Source: Nostocoides sp. Soil756 (GTDB lineage: Bacteria; Actinomycetota; Actinomycetes; Actinomycetales; Dermatophilaceae). From it: a stretch of DNA of 64,000 nucleotides. Under the pieces are notes generated by a model. That model did no database searches. It was not told the origin of the DNA and worked only from the letters and a program-made list of their open reading frames with translations. Positions 28,039 through 37,800 of this stretch are shown piece by piece. The stretch is taken from contig NZ_LMSE01000003.1 in assembly GCF_001428065.1 (NCBI RefSeq), forward strand, positions 29,632-93,631. The letters run 5' to 3'. The stretch's first letter is position 1; every line of letters begins with the position of its first letter. The position numbers and the translations under genes are program-made.

Positions 28039-29166
28039 TCACGCTCCGTCGAGGACCTCACCGATCACCGCCCCCACCTGGGCGGTCTCGACGAGGAACC
28101 CGTCGTGACCGTGGTCGGACTCCAGGACGGTCAGGCTGGTGCCGGGACGCACGCGGGCGATCTCCTCGGACAGCCGCAGCGGGTAGAGCCGGTCGGTGGT
28201 GACCCCCGCGACGTGCAGCCGCCCGGGGTACGCCTGGAGGGCCGCGGCCACGCCCCCGCGGCCGCGCCCGACGTCGTGGCTGTTCATCGCCTCGCTGAGG
28301 ACCACGTAGCTGCCCGCGTCGAACCGTTGCGCGAGCTTGGTGGCGTGGTGGTCGAGGTAGCTCTCGACGTCGTACCGGCCGCCGCCGCCGAGCGGGTCCT
28401 CCCCCGCCCGAGGGCGGCGCCCGAAGCGCGCGTCGAGCTCCCCCTCGTGGCGGTAGGTGATGTGCGCGATGCGACGCGCGATGCCCAGCCCGGTCACGGG
28501 TGAGCGCCCGGTGTCGTAGTAGTCGCCGTCGCAGTAGTCGGGATCGGAGCGGATGGCCAACAGCTGGGGCTGGCACCAGGCGACCTGGTCGGCCGTGGTG
28601 GCCGCGGTCGAGGCCAGCACCAGGGTGCGCTCGACCCGGCGAGGATGCCCGGCGGCCCACTCCAGGGCCCGCATCCCGCCCATCGAGCCGCCGAGCACCA
28701 GGTGCCAGACGTCGATCCCGAGGGCGTCGGCGAGGCGCGCCTCGACCTCGACCTGGTCGCGGATCGTCAGGAACGGGAAGCGGCTCCCCCACGGCCGGCC
28801 GTCGGGTGCTCGCGACGCGGGGCCGGTGGTGCCCTGGCAGCCGCCGAGGACGTTCGTGGCGACGACGAAGTAGCGGTCGGTGTCGAGCGGCGCGCCCGGC
28901 CCGACGAGCCCCGGCCACCATCCGGCGGTCGGGTGCCCCGGGCCGGCGTCGCCGACCACATGGCTGTCGCCGGTGAGCGCGTGCTCGACGAGGACGGCGT
29001 TGTCGCGGGACGGGGACAGGGTGCCCCACGTCTCGTACGCGACGGTGACGGGCAGGGACCCGCCGCGCTCGAGGTGGACCTGTCCGACGTCGGCGAAGCG
29101 CCGGTCGCCGACGGGGTCGCCGGGGCGCCAGGCGTCGCCGGTGGTCCGGGTCGGGGTGGCCGTCAT
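28039..29166 (-). CDS. metX: Homoserine O-acetyltransferase MetX
   Basis: MetX acetylates homoserine with acetyl-CoA, the first committed step to methionine. The 375-residue alpha/beta-hydrolase protein has the nucleophile elbow LGGSMGGMRALEW (Ser), the Asp/His end in ESDHGHDGFL, and the family motif NVLGGCQGTTGP. The ATG at 29166 has GAGGAG eight bases upstream. A SAM-IV riboswitch lies 55 bases before the start, so methionine/SAM surplus should shut it off. The partner metY is 11 kb away under its own riboswitch. Acetyl- versus succinyl-specificity is not resolved by sequence alone. Confidence 0.95.
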   Translation of the reverse strand: MTATPTRTTGDAWRPGDPVGDRRFADVGQVHLERGGSLPVTVAYETWGTLSPSRDNAVLVEHALTGDSHVVGDAGPGHPTAGWWPGLVGPGAPLDTDRYFVVATNVLGGCQGTTGPASRAPDGRPWGSRFPFLTIRDQVEVEARLADALGIDVWHLVLGGSMGGMRALEWAAGHPRRVERTLVLASTAATTADQVAWCQPQLLAIRSDPDYCDGDYYDTGRSPVTGLGIARRIAHITYRHEGELDARFGRRPRAGEDPLGGGGRYDVESYLDHHATKLAQRFDAGSYVVLSEAMNSHDVGRGRGGVAAALQAYPGRLHVAGVTTDRLYPLRLSEEIARVRPGTSLTVLESDHGHDGFLVETAQVGAVIGEVLDGA

Positions 29167-29220
29167 GGGAGCTGCTCCTCGGAAATCGCGCTTGCCGCTC
29201 CGGATCCGGGGAGACGGCCG

Positions 29221-29297
29221 GGTCATCACCCGGGGCACCCCACCGCGAGGAGGGTTGCCGCCCAGCAAACCGGGGTTTGGCGCTGGGACTCATGACC
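29221..29297 (-). ncRNA. SAM-IV riboswitch upstream of metX
   Basis: On the minus strand the element begins GGTCATGAGTCCCAGCG and ends GGGGTGCCCCGGGTGATGACC, so GGTCAT pairs with ATGACC as P1. In between are the GCTGGGCGGCAACC core and the CCTCCTCGCGGTGGGG hairpin. These match the actinobacterial SAM-IV class that binds S-adenosylmethionine. The expression platform lies in the 54 bases before the metX ATG, where GGAGC-A-GCTCC overlaps the Shine-Dalgarno. Confidence 0.9.
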
Positions 29298-29369
29298 TCC
29301 TCCGATGGTACCGGCCCGTTGCGGGCACGCCGGGGTGGTTCCGCGGACCGAACGCCCGTCGGCAGCGGG

Positions 29370-30461
29370 TCATCCCGCGCGCCCCGCCCGCAGCCCCGCC
29401 GGGCGTCGGCCCCCGGGACGCACCCCCGCGTCGACCAGCTGCACCAGGAGCCCCGCCAGCCGGTAGCCGGGCGCGAGGCGCAGGGCCCGGTCCAGCGCGG
29501 CGCGCGCCAGGGCGCCGTCGCCGAGCGACCAGGCCACCTGCGCCGCGAGCGTGCACACGGCGGCGGCCTCCGCCGGCCGGTCGTCGGGCACGCCGCGGCA
29601 CACGCCGAGCAGGAGGGCGAGCAGCCCGCGCGGCTCCCCCGGATCGGCTGCCCCCGGCCGCCACGAGCCGGCGCCGCCCCAGCGCGGCATCAGCCGCTCC
29701 AGGAGGCGCAGCACCGAGGGGTCGAGTTCATGGCGTGGCAGCAGCCCCGGTGCGAGCCAGGCGATCAGGGCGTCGCGCAGGGGGACGTCGCCCAGCGCCG
29801 TCGCCGCGGCCTGCACGTGCTCACACCAGGCCGGCGTGCCGTCGGCCGGCCGCGGACCCTCGGGGGTGGGGCCCAGCAGGGCCGCCCAGGCTCGCACGCC
29901 CGCCCGCCGGACCCGTGCCGACCGCAGCGGCCGCCCGGCGTCCTCGCCCGCGGGCCAGACCGCGTCGGGGCCGGCCTGCACGACCCGGTCGACCGCGTCG
30001 CGGCTCGCGAGGGGTGCCGCCCCCAGGGCCACGAGGTCGGCCACCGCCGGGACGTCGGCGGGCGCCGGGACCGGGACGCCCTCGGCCGGGCAGCAGGTCC
30101 CGCTGCAGGTGGGTGAGAAGCGCCGGCCGTCGCGCTGGACGTAGACCTCGGCGACGGCGACCGCGCTGCGCTCGAGCGCCTGGACGACGGCGCACAGGAG
30201 GGGTTCGGACTCCTCGGGGGCGTCCTCGTAGCCGATGACGAGGACGCGGACCAGGCCCTCGCGCAGCAGGGGCCGCACCACGCCCTCGACGACGGGCTCG
30301 AGGGGCACGCCCGGAGGTGGCAGGTCGCAGCGGACGATGGCCTCGATGCGACGCTGCTCGAGCGCCACGACGGCGACGCTGCGGCGCGGCAGGTAGCCGA
30401 GCTGGTACGGGAGGGCGGCGAGCACGTCGCCCGGGTCACGGAGGCGGATCGGGGATGTCAT
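29370..30461 (-). CDS. DUF4192 domain-containing protein
   Basis: A 363-residue cytoplasmic protein. The N-terminus IRLRDPGDVLAALPYQLGYL and SVAVVALEQRRIEA, and the later FSPTCSGTCCPAEG, are typical of DUF4192, an actinobacterial family of unknown function often found near sigA. The C-terminal third has TPR-like helices (ALARAALDRALRLAPGY). The ATG at 30461 starts close to a pair of CTGTGGACG motifs at 30512-30549. No partner gene is obvious. Confidence 0.85.
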   Translation of the reverse strand: MTSPIRLRDPGDVLAALPYQLGYLPRRSVAVVALEQRRIEAIVRCDLPPPGVPLEPVVEGVVRPLLREGLVRVLVIGYEDAPEESEPLLCAVVQALERSAVAVAEVYVQRDGRRFSPTCSGTCCPAEGVPVPAPADVPAVADLVALGAAPLASRDAVDRVVQAGPDAVWPAGEDAGRPLRSARVRRAGVRAWAALLGPTPEGPRPADGTPAWCEHVQAAATALGDVPLRDALIAWLAPGLLPRHELDPSVLRLLERLMPRWGGAGSWRPGAADPGEPRGLLALLLGVCRGVPDDRPAEAAAVCTLAAQVAWSLGDGALARAALDRALRLAPGYRLAGLLVQLVDAGVRPGGRRPAGLRAGRAG

Positions 30462-30511
30462 GACCCGAACCTGCTGCGCGGGCGAGCGCGGGGGAACCGC
30501 CCGTCGCGGAT

Positions 30512-30549
30512 CTGTGGACGGCGGGGTCCCGCGCGCCGGCCTGTGGACG
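30512..30549. repeat. CTGTGGACG pair spaced 29 bp
   Basis: CTGTGGACG occurs at 30512 and again at 30541, in the gap between the DUF1232 and DUF4192 genes, about 50 bases upstream of the DUF4192 ATG. The same pair with the same 29-bp step occurs at 48382 and 48411 upstream of the SprT-like gene. Each half resembles one strand of a DnaA box (TTGTCCACAG). Confidence 0.6.
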
Positions 30550-30632
30550 ACGGCGGCCGGACCGCGACGAGCGCGCCGGTGTCGACCGGTCAGCCAGGGA
30601 GCGGTCCGGGCCGGGTTGGCCCGGACCTCCGG

Positions 30633-31013
30633 TCAGCCGACGACGTCGGAGGGGACCGTGGGTCCGCCCTCGGGGCCGCGTCCGACGGTCCGCTCCCACT
30701 CGAGGAACCGCTCGGACTCCTCGACCAGCGTGGTCGCGACCCAGCCCAGGACCATCGCGTCGTCGGCGAGGCCCAGCACCCCGAGGAGGCCCTCGGGCAG
30801 CAGGTCGACCGGCGAGACGACGTACGCGGCGCCGGCGACGACGAGCCCGAGCTTGACCATCGAGGTCCCGGTGTACTCACCGCTGCGGACGGCCGCGACC
30901 ATCCGGGGCAGGGCGCTCGCCCGCTCCCCGAGCGAGGGGCCGCCGGGACGGGTGGCGGTACGGACGGCGCGTCCGAGGGCGCCGACGTAGGCGAGGGTGC
31001 GGGCACGGGCCAT
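30633..31013 (-). CDS. YkvA/DUF1232 family membrane protein
   Basis: A 126-residue protein with the DUF1232 signature YVVSPVDLLPEGLLGVLGLADD in a hydrophobic hairpin (about residues 53-90). Family members are small membrane-associated proteins of unknown function. The ATG at 31013 has AGGAGG nine bases upstream. It lies 102 bases downstream of the EcsC-like gene on the same strand, possibly in one transcript. Confidence 0.87.
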   Translation of the reverse strand: MARARTLAYVGALGRAVRTATRPGGPSLGERASALPRMVAAVRSGEYTGTSMVKLGLVVAGAAYVVSPVDLLPEGLLGVLGLADDAMVLGWVATTLVEESERFLEWERTVGRGPEGGPTVPSDVVG

Positions 31014-31115
31014 GGGGTTTCTCCTCCTGGACGGCGGCGAGGGGCCGCCACGTGAACGGTCGGGGCCGGGGCAGGATTCCCGGCCGAGGGGCGGTCCGTG
31101 GCCGGGCGTCGGGGG

Positions 31116-31853
31116 TCAGGCCGGGTCGACGAGACGGTCGGCCGGGGGGAACTCCTCGCGGGCGTCGCGGGCGATCGAGCGCAGCATCCACACGTCGACC
31201 CCGGCGCCGACGGCGCCCCCCAGCACGGGGACGGCCCGGCCGAAGCGGGCGAAGGTGCCCTTGCCGGCGGAGGCGATGACGCGGAAGCCCACGGCCTTCT
31301 TGACGACCATCTCGGCCGGCCCGGGCAGCCGCTGCGCGACGAGGTTGGTGATGCCGGCGCTCGGCACGGCGCGGCCGGCCTTGCGCAGCAGGTCGTCGGC
31401 GTCGGCACCGGCCAGGCTGAGCAGGACCGCGGTGCGGACCTGCGGCTGGGTGATGTCGTGACCGCGCAGCCGGGCGATGGCGGCGGTCATCCGGGTGGCC
31501 AGCGCGTAGAACGCGATGACGTTCGCGGGCAGCGAGACCGGCAGGGTGACGAAGCCGCCGAGGCTGGTGACGAAGCCCTCGGCGCCGGCCTTGATGGTGT
31601 GCGAGCGGATGACGGCGTCGATCGCGGCGTCGACGTCGCCGCCGGCCGAGCGCAGCGCGTCGTCGGCGACCCTGGCGGCAGGGGCGAAGGTGCCCTTGCC
31701 GTCGATGCCGAGGTCGAGCAGGCTCTCGACCACCTTGAGCACCTGGCGGCCGAGCACGCCGTCGTCCTCGGGGGCGTCCCCGGCGCGCTCGAGGGCACTG
31801 CGGGCGTCCTTGACGGCATCCTTGCCGTGGCGACCCCGGTCGAGAATGCCCAC
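31116..31853 (-). CDS. EcsC family protein
   Basis: A 245-residue protein with the EcsC-like pattern: two hydrophobic helical stretches, FVTSLGGFVTLPVSLPANV with the following FYALATRMTAAIARLRGHD, and the C-terminal GRAVPVLGGAVGAGVDVWM. Such proteins are membrane-associated and of unknown function. The GTG at 31853 has AGGAGG six bases upstream. It is divergent from the polymerase gene across a 239-base gap and precedes the DUF1232 gene. Confidence 0.85.
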   Translation of the reverse strand: MGILDRGRHGKDAVKDARSALERAGDAPEDDGVLGRQVLKVVESLLDLGIDGKGTFAPAARVADDALRSAGGDVDAAIDAVIRSHTIKAGAEGFVTSLGGFVTLPVSLPANVIAFYALATRMTAAIARLRGHDITQPQVRTAVLLSLAGADADDLLRKAGRAVPSAGITNLVAQRLPGPAEMVVKKAVGFRVIASAGKGTFARFGRAVPVLGGAVGAGVDVWMLRSIARDAREEFPPADRLVDPA

Positions 31854-32092
31854 GTCGTCCTCCTATGTCGGCCGCGGCGCGACCAGGACGGTCACGCTCG
31901 AGCTCCGGCTCCCGGCCATCCTGCCACGCAGGTCCCTGACCTGCGGCTCTGCGGTGCCCACCCACCACCGGTCGCCGCCGGGACCGACCTGCCCCGCCCC
32001 CACGCCGCCCGCGCCCGGCCCTCGCCCTGCCGGAGCCCCGGCCGGAGCCCCGGGATGCGGCGCCTGTCGCCGCGCGCCCGTAGCCTGCATCC

Positions 32093-33790
32093 GTGCTCGG
32101 AGCCGACGTGGCGGTCCTCGTGACGGGCCCCGGGCGCCCCGGGGCCCGCCCGGCCGCCGTGCTCCACGACGGGCGGCTGCACGGCGGTCCGGCCCCGTCC
32201 GTGGGCCGGGTCGTCGCCGAGGTCGAGGCCGCCCACCGGCCGCGGTGGGTGTGGTGGTCGGCCGACGCCGCGCGCGAGGCGGTCGAGGCCGGCGTGCACC
32301 TGGGCCGGGCGTGGGACCTCACCGAGGCGCACCGCCTCCTGCACGGCGGCTGGGACGCGCCACCCGCCCTGGTGTGGGCGCTGGCCCACGGGCTGCCGGC
32401 CTCCGGGGTTCCCACCGCGCCCGCCGGCGACCTGTTCGACCTCGTGGCGGCTCCCGACCTGCCCGCCGACCACGAGCTCGTCGACCGGGCCGGCCACCTG
32501 CGCGCCGACCACGCCCGCTGGCTCGAGGACCCCACGCACCTCGAAGGCTGGGCCCACGCCGCCCTCGCCGTGGCGCGCGCCCAGCTCGAGGCTGCCGCGG
32601 GCGTGTCGACCCGGCTGGCCGCGACCGTCGTGTCCGAGTCGGCGGCCGCGCTGCTCTGCGTCGAGCTCGAGCGCGACGGCCTGCCCCTGGACCGGGCCCG
32701 CACCGAAGCGCTCGTGGCCGAGGCCGCCGGTCCCCGCTCGGCGACCGACGCCGACGAAGCCCAGGCCCGCCGCGCCCGCGACGCCCTCGTCCTGCGCCAC
32801 GTGCCCGGCCGCGAGCACACCGACCTGCGCAACCCGGCCCAGGTCAAGGAGCTGCTGGCGGCCGTCGGGGTCGACGTCCCCTCGACCCGCAAGTGGGTGC
32901 TCGAGGCCTACCGCGAGGTGCACCCCGTCGTCCCCGCGCTGCTCGCGTGGCGGCGCGACGAGCGGATCGCGACCACCTACGGCTACCGCTGGCTCGACGC
33001 CTGCGTCGGCCCCGACGACCGGCTGCGCGGCCGCTGGACCGCCTGCGACGGCGCCGCCGGCCGGATGACGGCCGAGAACGGGCTGCACAACCTGCCGGCG
33101 GTGCTGCGCCCGGGGGTGGCCGCCGCGCCGGGGTACCGCTTCGTGCGGGCCGACCTCGGGCAGGTCGAGCCCCGGGTGCTGGCGGTGGTCTCCGGGGATG
33201 CCGCGTTCGCGGCCGCCACCCGCGCCGACGACCTCTACGCCCCCGTCGCGCAGCGCCTCGGCGTCGAGCGGCCGGTGGCCAAGATCGCGGTCCTGGCGGC
33301 GATGTACGGCCAGCGCAGCGGCGCCGCCGGCGAGGCCCTGGCCGGCCTCGAGGCGGCGTACCCGGTGGCCATGTCGCTGCTCGACCGGGCCTACGGGAGC
33401 GGGCGCCGGGGCGAGCCGCTGCGGACCTTCGGCGGCCGGCTCGTCCCCACGGGGCGCTTCCTGGCCGCTCAGCCACCGGGGTCCGACCCCGCCCTCGACG
33501 CCGCGCGCGGCCGGTTCGCGCGCAACGCCGTCATCCAGGGATCGGCCGCCGAGCTCTTCAAGGCCTGGGCGGCCACCGTGCGCGCCACCACCCGCGACCT
33601 GGGCGGCGGCATCGTGCTCTGCCTGCACGACGAGCTGCTGCTGCACGTGCCGGAGGCCGCGGCCGAGGAGGCCGCCGCACGGGTCGACGCCGCCCTGGTC
33701 GACGCGGCCCGCCGCTGGTCGGGCGGGGCGCCGGTCCGCTTCGTCGCCGACACCTCGGTCATCGTGCGCTGGTCCGAGGCCAAGGACTGA
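32093..33790 (+). CDS. Stand-alone family A DNA polymerase with exonuclease-like N-terminus
   Basis: A 565-residue relative of the large fragment of DNA polymerase I, annotated in actinobacteria as bifunctional 3'-5' exonuclease/DNA polymerase. The polymerase part has motif A RADLGQVEPRVLAVV (catalytic Asp), the O-helix ERPVAKIAVLAAMYG (R...K...YG) and motif C CLHDELLLHV (catalytic Asp). The N-terminal 190 residues match the exonuclease region in position only; the DEDD carboxylates are not obvious, so proofreading may be absent. No 5'-nuclease domain. The GTG at 32093 starts the frame. Role: probably repair synthesis. Confidence 0.88.
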   Translation: MLGADVAVLVTGPGRPGARPAAVLHDGRLHGGPAPSVGRVVAEVEAAHRPRWVWWSADAAREAVEAGVHLGRAWDLTEAHRLLHGGWDAPPALVWALAHGLPASGVPTAPAGDLFDLVAAPDLPADHELVDRAGHLRADHARWLEDPTHLEGWAHAALAVARAQLEAAAGVSTRLAATVVSESAAALLCVELERDGLPLDRARTEALVAEAAGPRSATDADEAQARRARDALVLRHVPGREHTDLRNPAQVKELLAAVGVDVPSTRKWVLEAYREVHPVVPALLAWRRDERIATTYGYRWLDACVGPDDRLRGRWTACDGAAGRMTAENGLHNLPAVLRPGVAAAPGYRFVRADLGQVEPRVLAVVSGDAAFAAATRADDLYAPVAQRLGVERPVAKIAVLAAMYGQRSGAAGEALAGLEAAYPVAMSLLDRAYGSGRRGEPLRTFGGRLVPTGRFLAAQPPGSDPALDAARGRFARNAVIQGSAAELFKAWAATVRATTRDLGGGIVLCLHDELLLHVPEAAAEEAAARVDAALVDAARRWSGGAPVRFVADTSVIVRWSEAKD

Positions 33791-33830
33791 CCCACCGCCC
33801 GCTCGTCATCCCCCCGCCCGCCCGGGCGCG

Positions 33831-33866
33831 GCACGCCCCTCCGGCCGGGCGGCGGGAGGGGCGTGC
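33831..33866. terminator. Bidirectional hairpin between polymerase and PAC2 genes
   Basis: GCACGCCCCTCC pairs with GGAGGGGCGTGC, a perfect 12-bp stem with a 12-base loop, in the 99-base gap between convergent genes. Confidence 0.75.
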
Positions 33867-33889
33867 TGGGTGCTCGGCGACGCGGGCGG

Positions 33890-34804
33890 TCAGTCCTCGT
33901 CGTCGCTGACGCCGCGCAGGAAGTCCTCGAACTCGGCGCCGAGCTCGTCGGCCGACGGGAGCTGCGAGGCCTCGGTGGCGAGCAGGCTGGGTCGCTGCTG
34001 ACCCTCGACGAACGCGTCGTACTGCTGCTCGAGAGCGGTGATGACCTGGCGGGCCTCGTCGCTGTTCGCCACCTCCGAGGCGATGGCCTGCTGGTTGACC
34101 CGGGCGCGGGTGACGAGGTCGTCGTTGGGCAGGTTCAGCCCGGTGGCGTCGGTGATCGCGTTGAGCGCGGCCAGCGCCCCCTCGGCCCACTCGGCGTTGG
34201 CGAGGTAGTGCGGGACGTGGACGGCGAAGCCCAGAGCGTCGCGGCCCGACTCGCCGAGGCGCAGCTCGAGCAGGGCCCCGAACGACGCCGGCACCTGCAC
34301 CCGGCCGAAGGGCGAGGCCGACTCCCCCACCAGGGCCGGGTCGGTGGCGTGCGCAGTCATCCCCACCGGGCGGGTGTGCGGGACCCCCATGGGGATGCCG
34401 TGGGTCGTGACGACCATGGTGATGTCGAGGCGGGCGGCCAGCTCGCGGACGGCCTCGACCACGCGCTCCCACTGGTAGTCGGGCTCGGGGCCGGTGAGCA
34501 GGTAGTACGTCTGCCCGTCGCGGTCGGTGAGCCGGTGCAGGAGCATCGAGGGGTCCTCGTACTCGAGCCAGCGGTTGGTGTCGAAGACCATGGCCGGGCG
34601 GCGGCCGCGGTAGTCGAGGAGCTGGTCGACGTCGAAGGACGCCACGACCTCGGCGTCGCCGTTCTCGAGGAGGTGGTCCCCGAGGGTCTGCTGGATCTGC
34701 CCGGCGTCGATGAAGCCGCCGAGCAGGACGATGAGGGCGCCGGGGCGTGGCGTCGCCAGGTCGGCGTCGGTCTCAAGGCGGTAGAGGTCGGTCGGGTTCT
34801 GCAC
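33890..34804 (-). CDS. PAC2 family protein
   Basis: A 304-residue cytoplasmic protein of the PAC2 family, distantly related to proteasome-assembly chaperones. The family pattern includes LIVLLGGFIDAGQI, MVFDTNRWLEYEDP, YLLTGPEPDYQW and GIPMGVPHTRPVG. Its role in bacteria is not established. It lies 92 bases downstream of hrpA in the same direction, a pairing I recall from other actinobacteria. The GTG at 34804 follows AAAGG by eight bases. Confidence 0.9.
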   Translation of the reverse strand: MQNPTDLYRLETDADLATPRPGALIVLLGGFIDAGQIQQTLGDHLLENGDAEVVASFDVDQLLDYRGRRPAMVFDTNRWLEYEDPSMLLHRLTDRDGQTYYLLTGPEPDYQWERVVEAVRELAARLDITMVVTTHGIPMGVPHTRPVGMTAHATDPALVGESASPFGRVQVPASFGALLELRLGESGRDALGFAVHVPHYLANAEWAEGALAALNAITDATGLNLPNDDLVTRARVNQQAIASEVANSDEARQVITALEQQYDAFVEGQQRPSLLATEASQLPSADELGAEFEDFLRGVSDDED

Positions 34805-34896
34805 GGGGCAAGCCTTTCACGCGGTGCTCGTAGGGGGATGAACGCGCGGGCGGCACGGCGGATTCCCCGGGGCGGGGGCCAGCGCACCTACCGCTC

Positions 34897-37800
34897 CTAC
34901 CGCTCGATCGCGGCGATGGCCCGGCGCACCCGCTTCTCCGAGACCGGATGGGCGGTGCCCAGCGCCTGCGCGAAGAGCCCGACCCGCAGCTCCTCGACCA
35001 TCCAGGCCAGGTCGGCGACCTCCGGGGCGCGGCGCCGCGCGGCGGGCAGCGCGTCGAGCAGGTCGGCGTAGGCGGACTCGACCGCATCCACCTGCTCCTG
35101 CAGCACCCGCTCGCGGGGGTTGGTGGCGGCCCGCTCCAGGCGGTGCTGGGCGGCGCGCAGGTACCGCTCGAGGTCGCGCAGCCGGCGCCTCCCGGTGGCG
35201 GCGACGAAGCCGGGCCGCACCAGGCCCTCGAGCTGGGCGGCCACGTCGGCGCGGGTCGCCGCGGTGGAGGCCGCCGCGGCCCCTGCCTCGAGGCTCGCGA
35301 GGGTGCGGCGGACCTGCGCGGCCAGCGCCAGCACCGGCTCGACGGCCTCGACGACGGTCAGCACCCGCGTCGCCGCGTGCGCCCGCACGGCGGCCAGCGC
35401 AGCGTCGAAGGCCTCCTCGGTGCGCACCGCGCCGGTGACGTGCTCGGCCACGAGGTCGTCGACCGCGGCATCCAGGCAGTCCTGCAGCAGCGCCGGCACC
35501 GACCCGTGCGGGTTGTCGGCCAGCGCCAGCTTCTGGGCGTTGCTCAGGCGGGCCAGCACCCGCTTCCACGGTGCCGTGGTCCCGAGCAGGAGCAGGCGGC
35601 GCACGCCGAGCCGGTGCGCAGCCGCCGCGGACCCGGGGTCGGGCAGCACCCGCAGCGCCACGCTCGTGCCCTCGTCGACCAGCGCCGGGTAGCCGACGAC
35701 GGCCTGCCCCGCCACGCGACCCTCGAAGGTCTCGGGCACGGTGCCGACGTCCCAGGTGGTGAGGCCGGTGCGCTCGATGGAGGCGCCGGCCCGCGACATC
35801 CCCTCGCGGACCGCTCCCCCGGCCTGCTCCCGCAGCGCCTCGAGGTCCTTGCCGGTGGCCACGACCCGACCGCCGGGCCGCTCGACCGAGAAGGTGATCC
35901 GCAGGTGTCCCGGCACCCGGGCGAGGTCGAACTCGGCGGGGTCCAGGCGCACCCCGGTGCGCTCGTGCAGGACGCGCGCCAGCTCGTCGACCAGGCGGCC
36001 CCGCGCGGGGTCGGCCGAGCGCAGGGCGGCCAGCGCGTGGTCGGGCGCGGGCACGAAGTGGCGCCGGGTGGCCTTGGGCAGGGAGCGGATGAGGGCCACG
36101 GCCAGCTCGTCGCGCAGCCCCGGCACCTGCCAGTCGAAGCCGTCGGGGGCGACCCGGTTGAGCACCGTCACCGGGACGTGCACGGTGACGCCGTCGGCGG
36201 CCTGGCCCGGCGCGAACTGGTAGGTGACGTCGAGCTCGAGGTCGCCCTGGCGCCAGGTGCGCGGGTAGTCCGCGGCCGAGACCGCCTCCCCGGCGTCGGA
36301 GGTGAGGTCGTCCTCGGTGAGGGTCAGCAGGTCGGGGCGCCGGCGCCGCTCGCCGCGCCACCAGCGGTCGAAGTGCCGTTCGCTGACGACGTCGGGCGGG
36401 ATGCGCGCGTCGTAGAAGGCGTGCACCACCTCGTCGTCGACGACGATGTCGCGGCGGCGGGCGCGCTCCTCGAGCTCGGCGACCCGGGCCAGGGTCCGCA
36501 GGTTCTTGGCCCAGAAGTCGTGCCGGGGGTCCCAGTCGCCCTCGACCAGCGCCGAGCGGACGAAGATGTCGCGGGCCGCCTCGGGGTCGATGCGGGCGTA
36601 CTGGATGGTGCGGTCGGTCACGAGCGGCACCCCGTAGAGGGTGACCCGCTCGGTGGCGACGGCGGCGCCGGCCTTCTTGCTCCAGCGCGGCTCGCTGACG
36701 GTGCGCGTGACCACGTGCGAGCCGGCCGCCTCGGCCCACTCGGGGTCGATGACGGCGACCGTGCGGGCCCACAGCCGCGAGGTCTCGACGAGCTCGGCGG
36801 CCATCACGAACTCCGGCTTGCGGCGGAACAGGGAGGACCCGGGGCTGATGCCGAAGCGGGCCCCCCGCGCACCGAGGTAGTCGCGCTTGACCTCGTCGCG
36901 CACGCCCACGTGCGAGAGCAGCCCGGCCAGCAGGGCCCGGTGGATGGTGTCCCAGTCGGGCTCGGCGTCCTGGGCGGAGGTCGCGAGGTCGGGGTCGACC
37001 CGGGCGGAGCGGGCGGCCCGGCGCAGCTGCGCGTGCAGGTCCTGCCACTCGCGGATGCGCAGGTAGTGCAGGTACTCGCTCTTGCAGAGGCGGCGGAAAG
37101 CGCTGTGCGACAGCTCCTTCTGCTGCTCCTTGAGGTAGCGCCACAGGGCCAGCAGCGACGCGAAGTCCGAGCGCTCGTCCTTGAAGCGGGCGTGCTGCTG
37201 ATCGGCCTGGGCCTCCTTGTCGACCGGCCGCTCGCGCGGGTCCTGGATCGACAGGGCCGCCACCAGGACCAGCACCTCGCGGGTGCAGCCGAGCCGGCCG
37301 GCCTCGACGACCATCCGAGCCAGCCGGGGGTCGAGCGGCATCCGGGCCAGGGTGCGACCGGTGGCGGTCAGCCGCCGCCCCCGCCCGCGGTGCCGGCCGG
37401 GCGAGCGGTCGTCGGTGGCGAACGCGCCGAGCTCCTCGAGCAGGCGGACGCCGTCGGCGATCTGGCGCGCGTCGGGCGGGTCGACGAACGGGAACCGCGC
37501 GACGTCGCCCAGCCCCAGCGAGGTCATCTGCAGGATGACCGAGGCCAGCGAGGTGCGCTGGATCTCGGGCTCGGTGAACTCGTCGCGGCTCTCGAAGTCC
37601 TCCTCCGAGTAGAGCCGGATGCAGACTCCGGGGGCGACGCGGCCGCAGCGGCCGGCGCGCTGGGCGGCGCTGGCGCGACTGACCGGCTCGATCGGCAGCC
37701 GCTGGACCTTGGTGCGCTGGCTGTAGCGGCTGATCCGGGCGGTGCCGGTGTCCACGACGTAGCCGATGCCCGGCACCGTCAGCGAGGTCTCGGCGACGTT

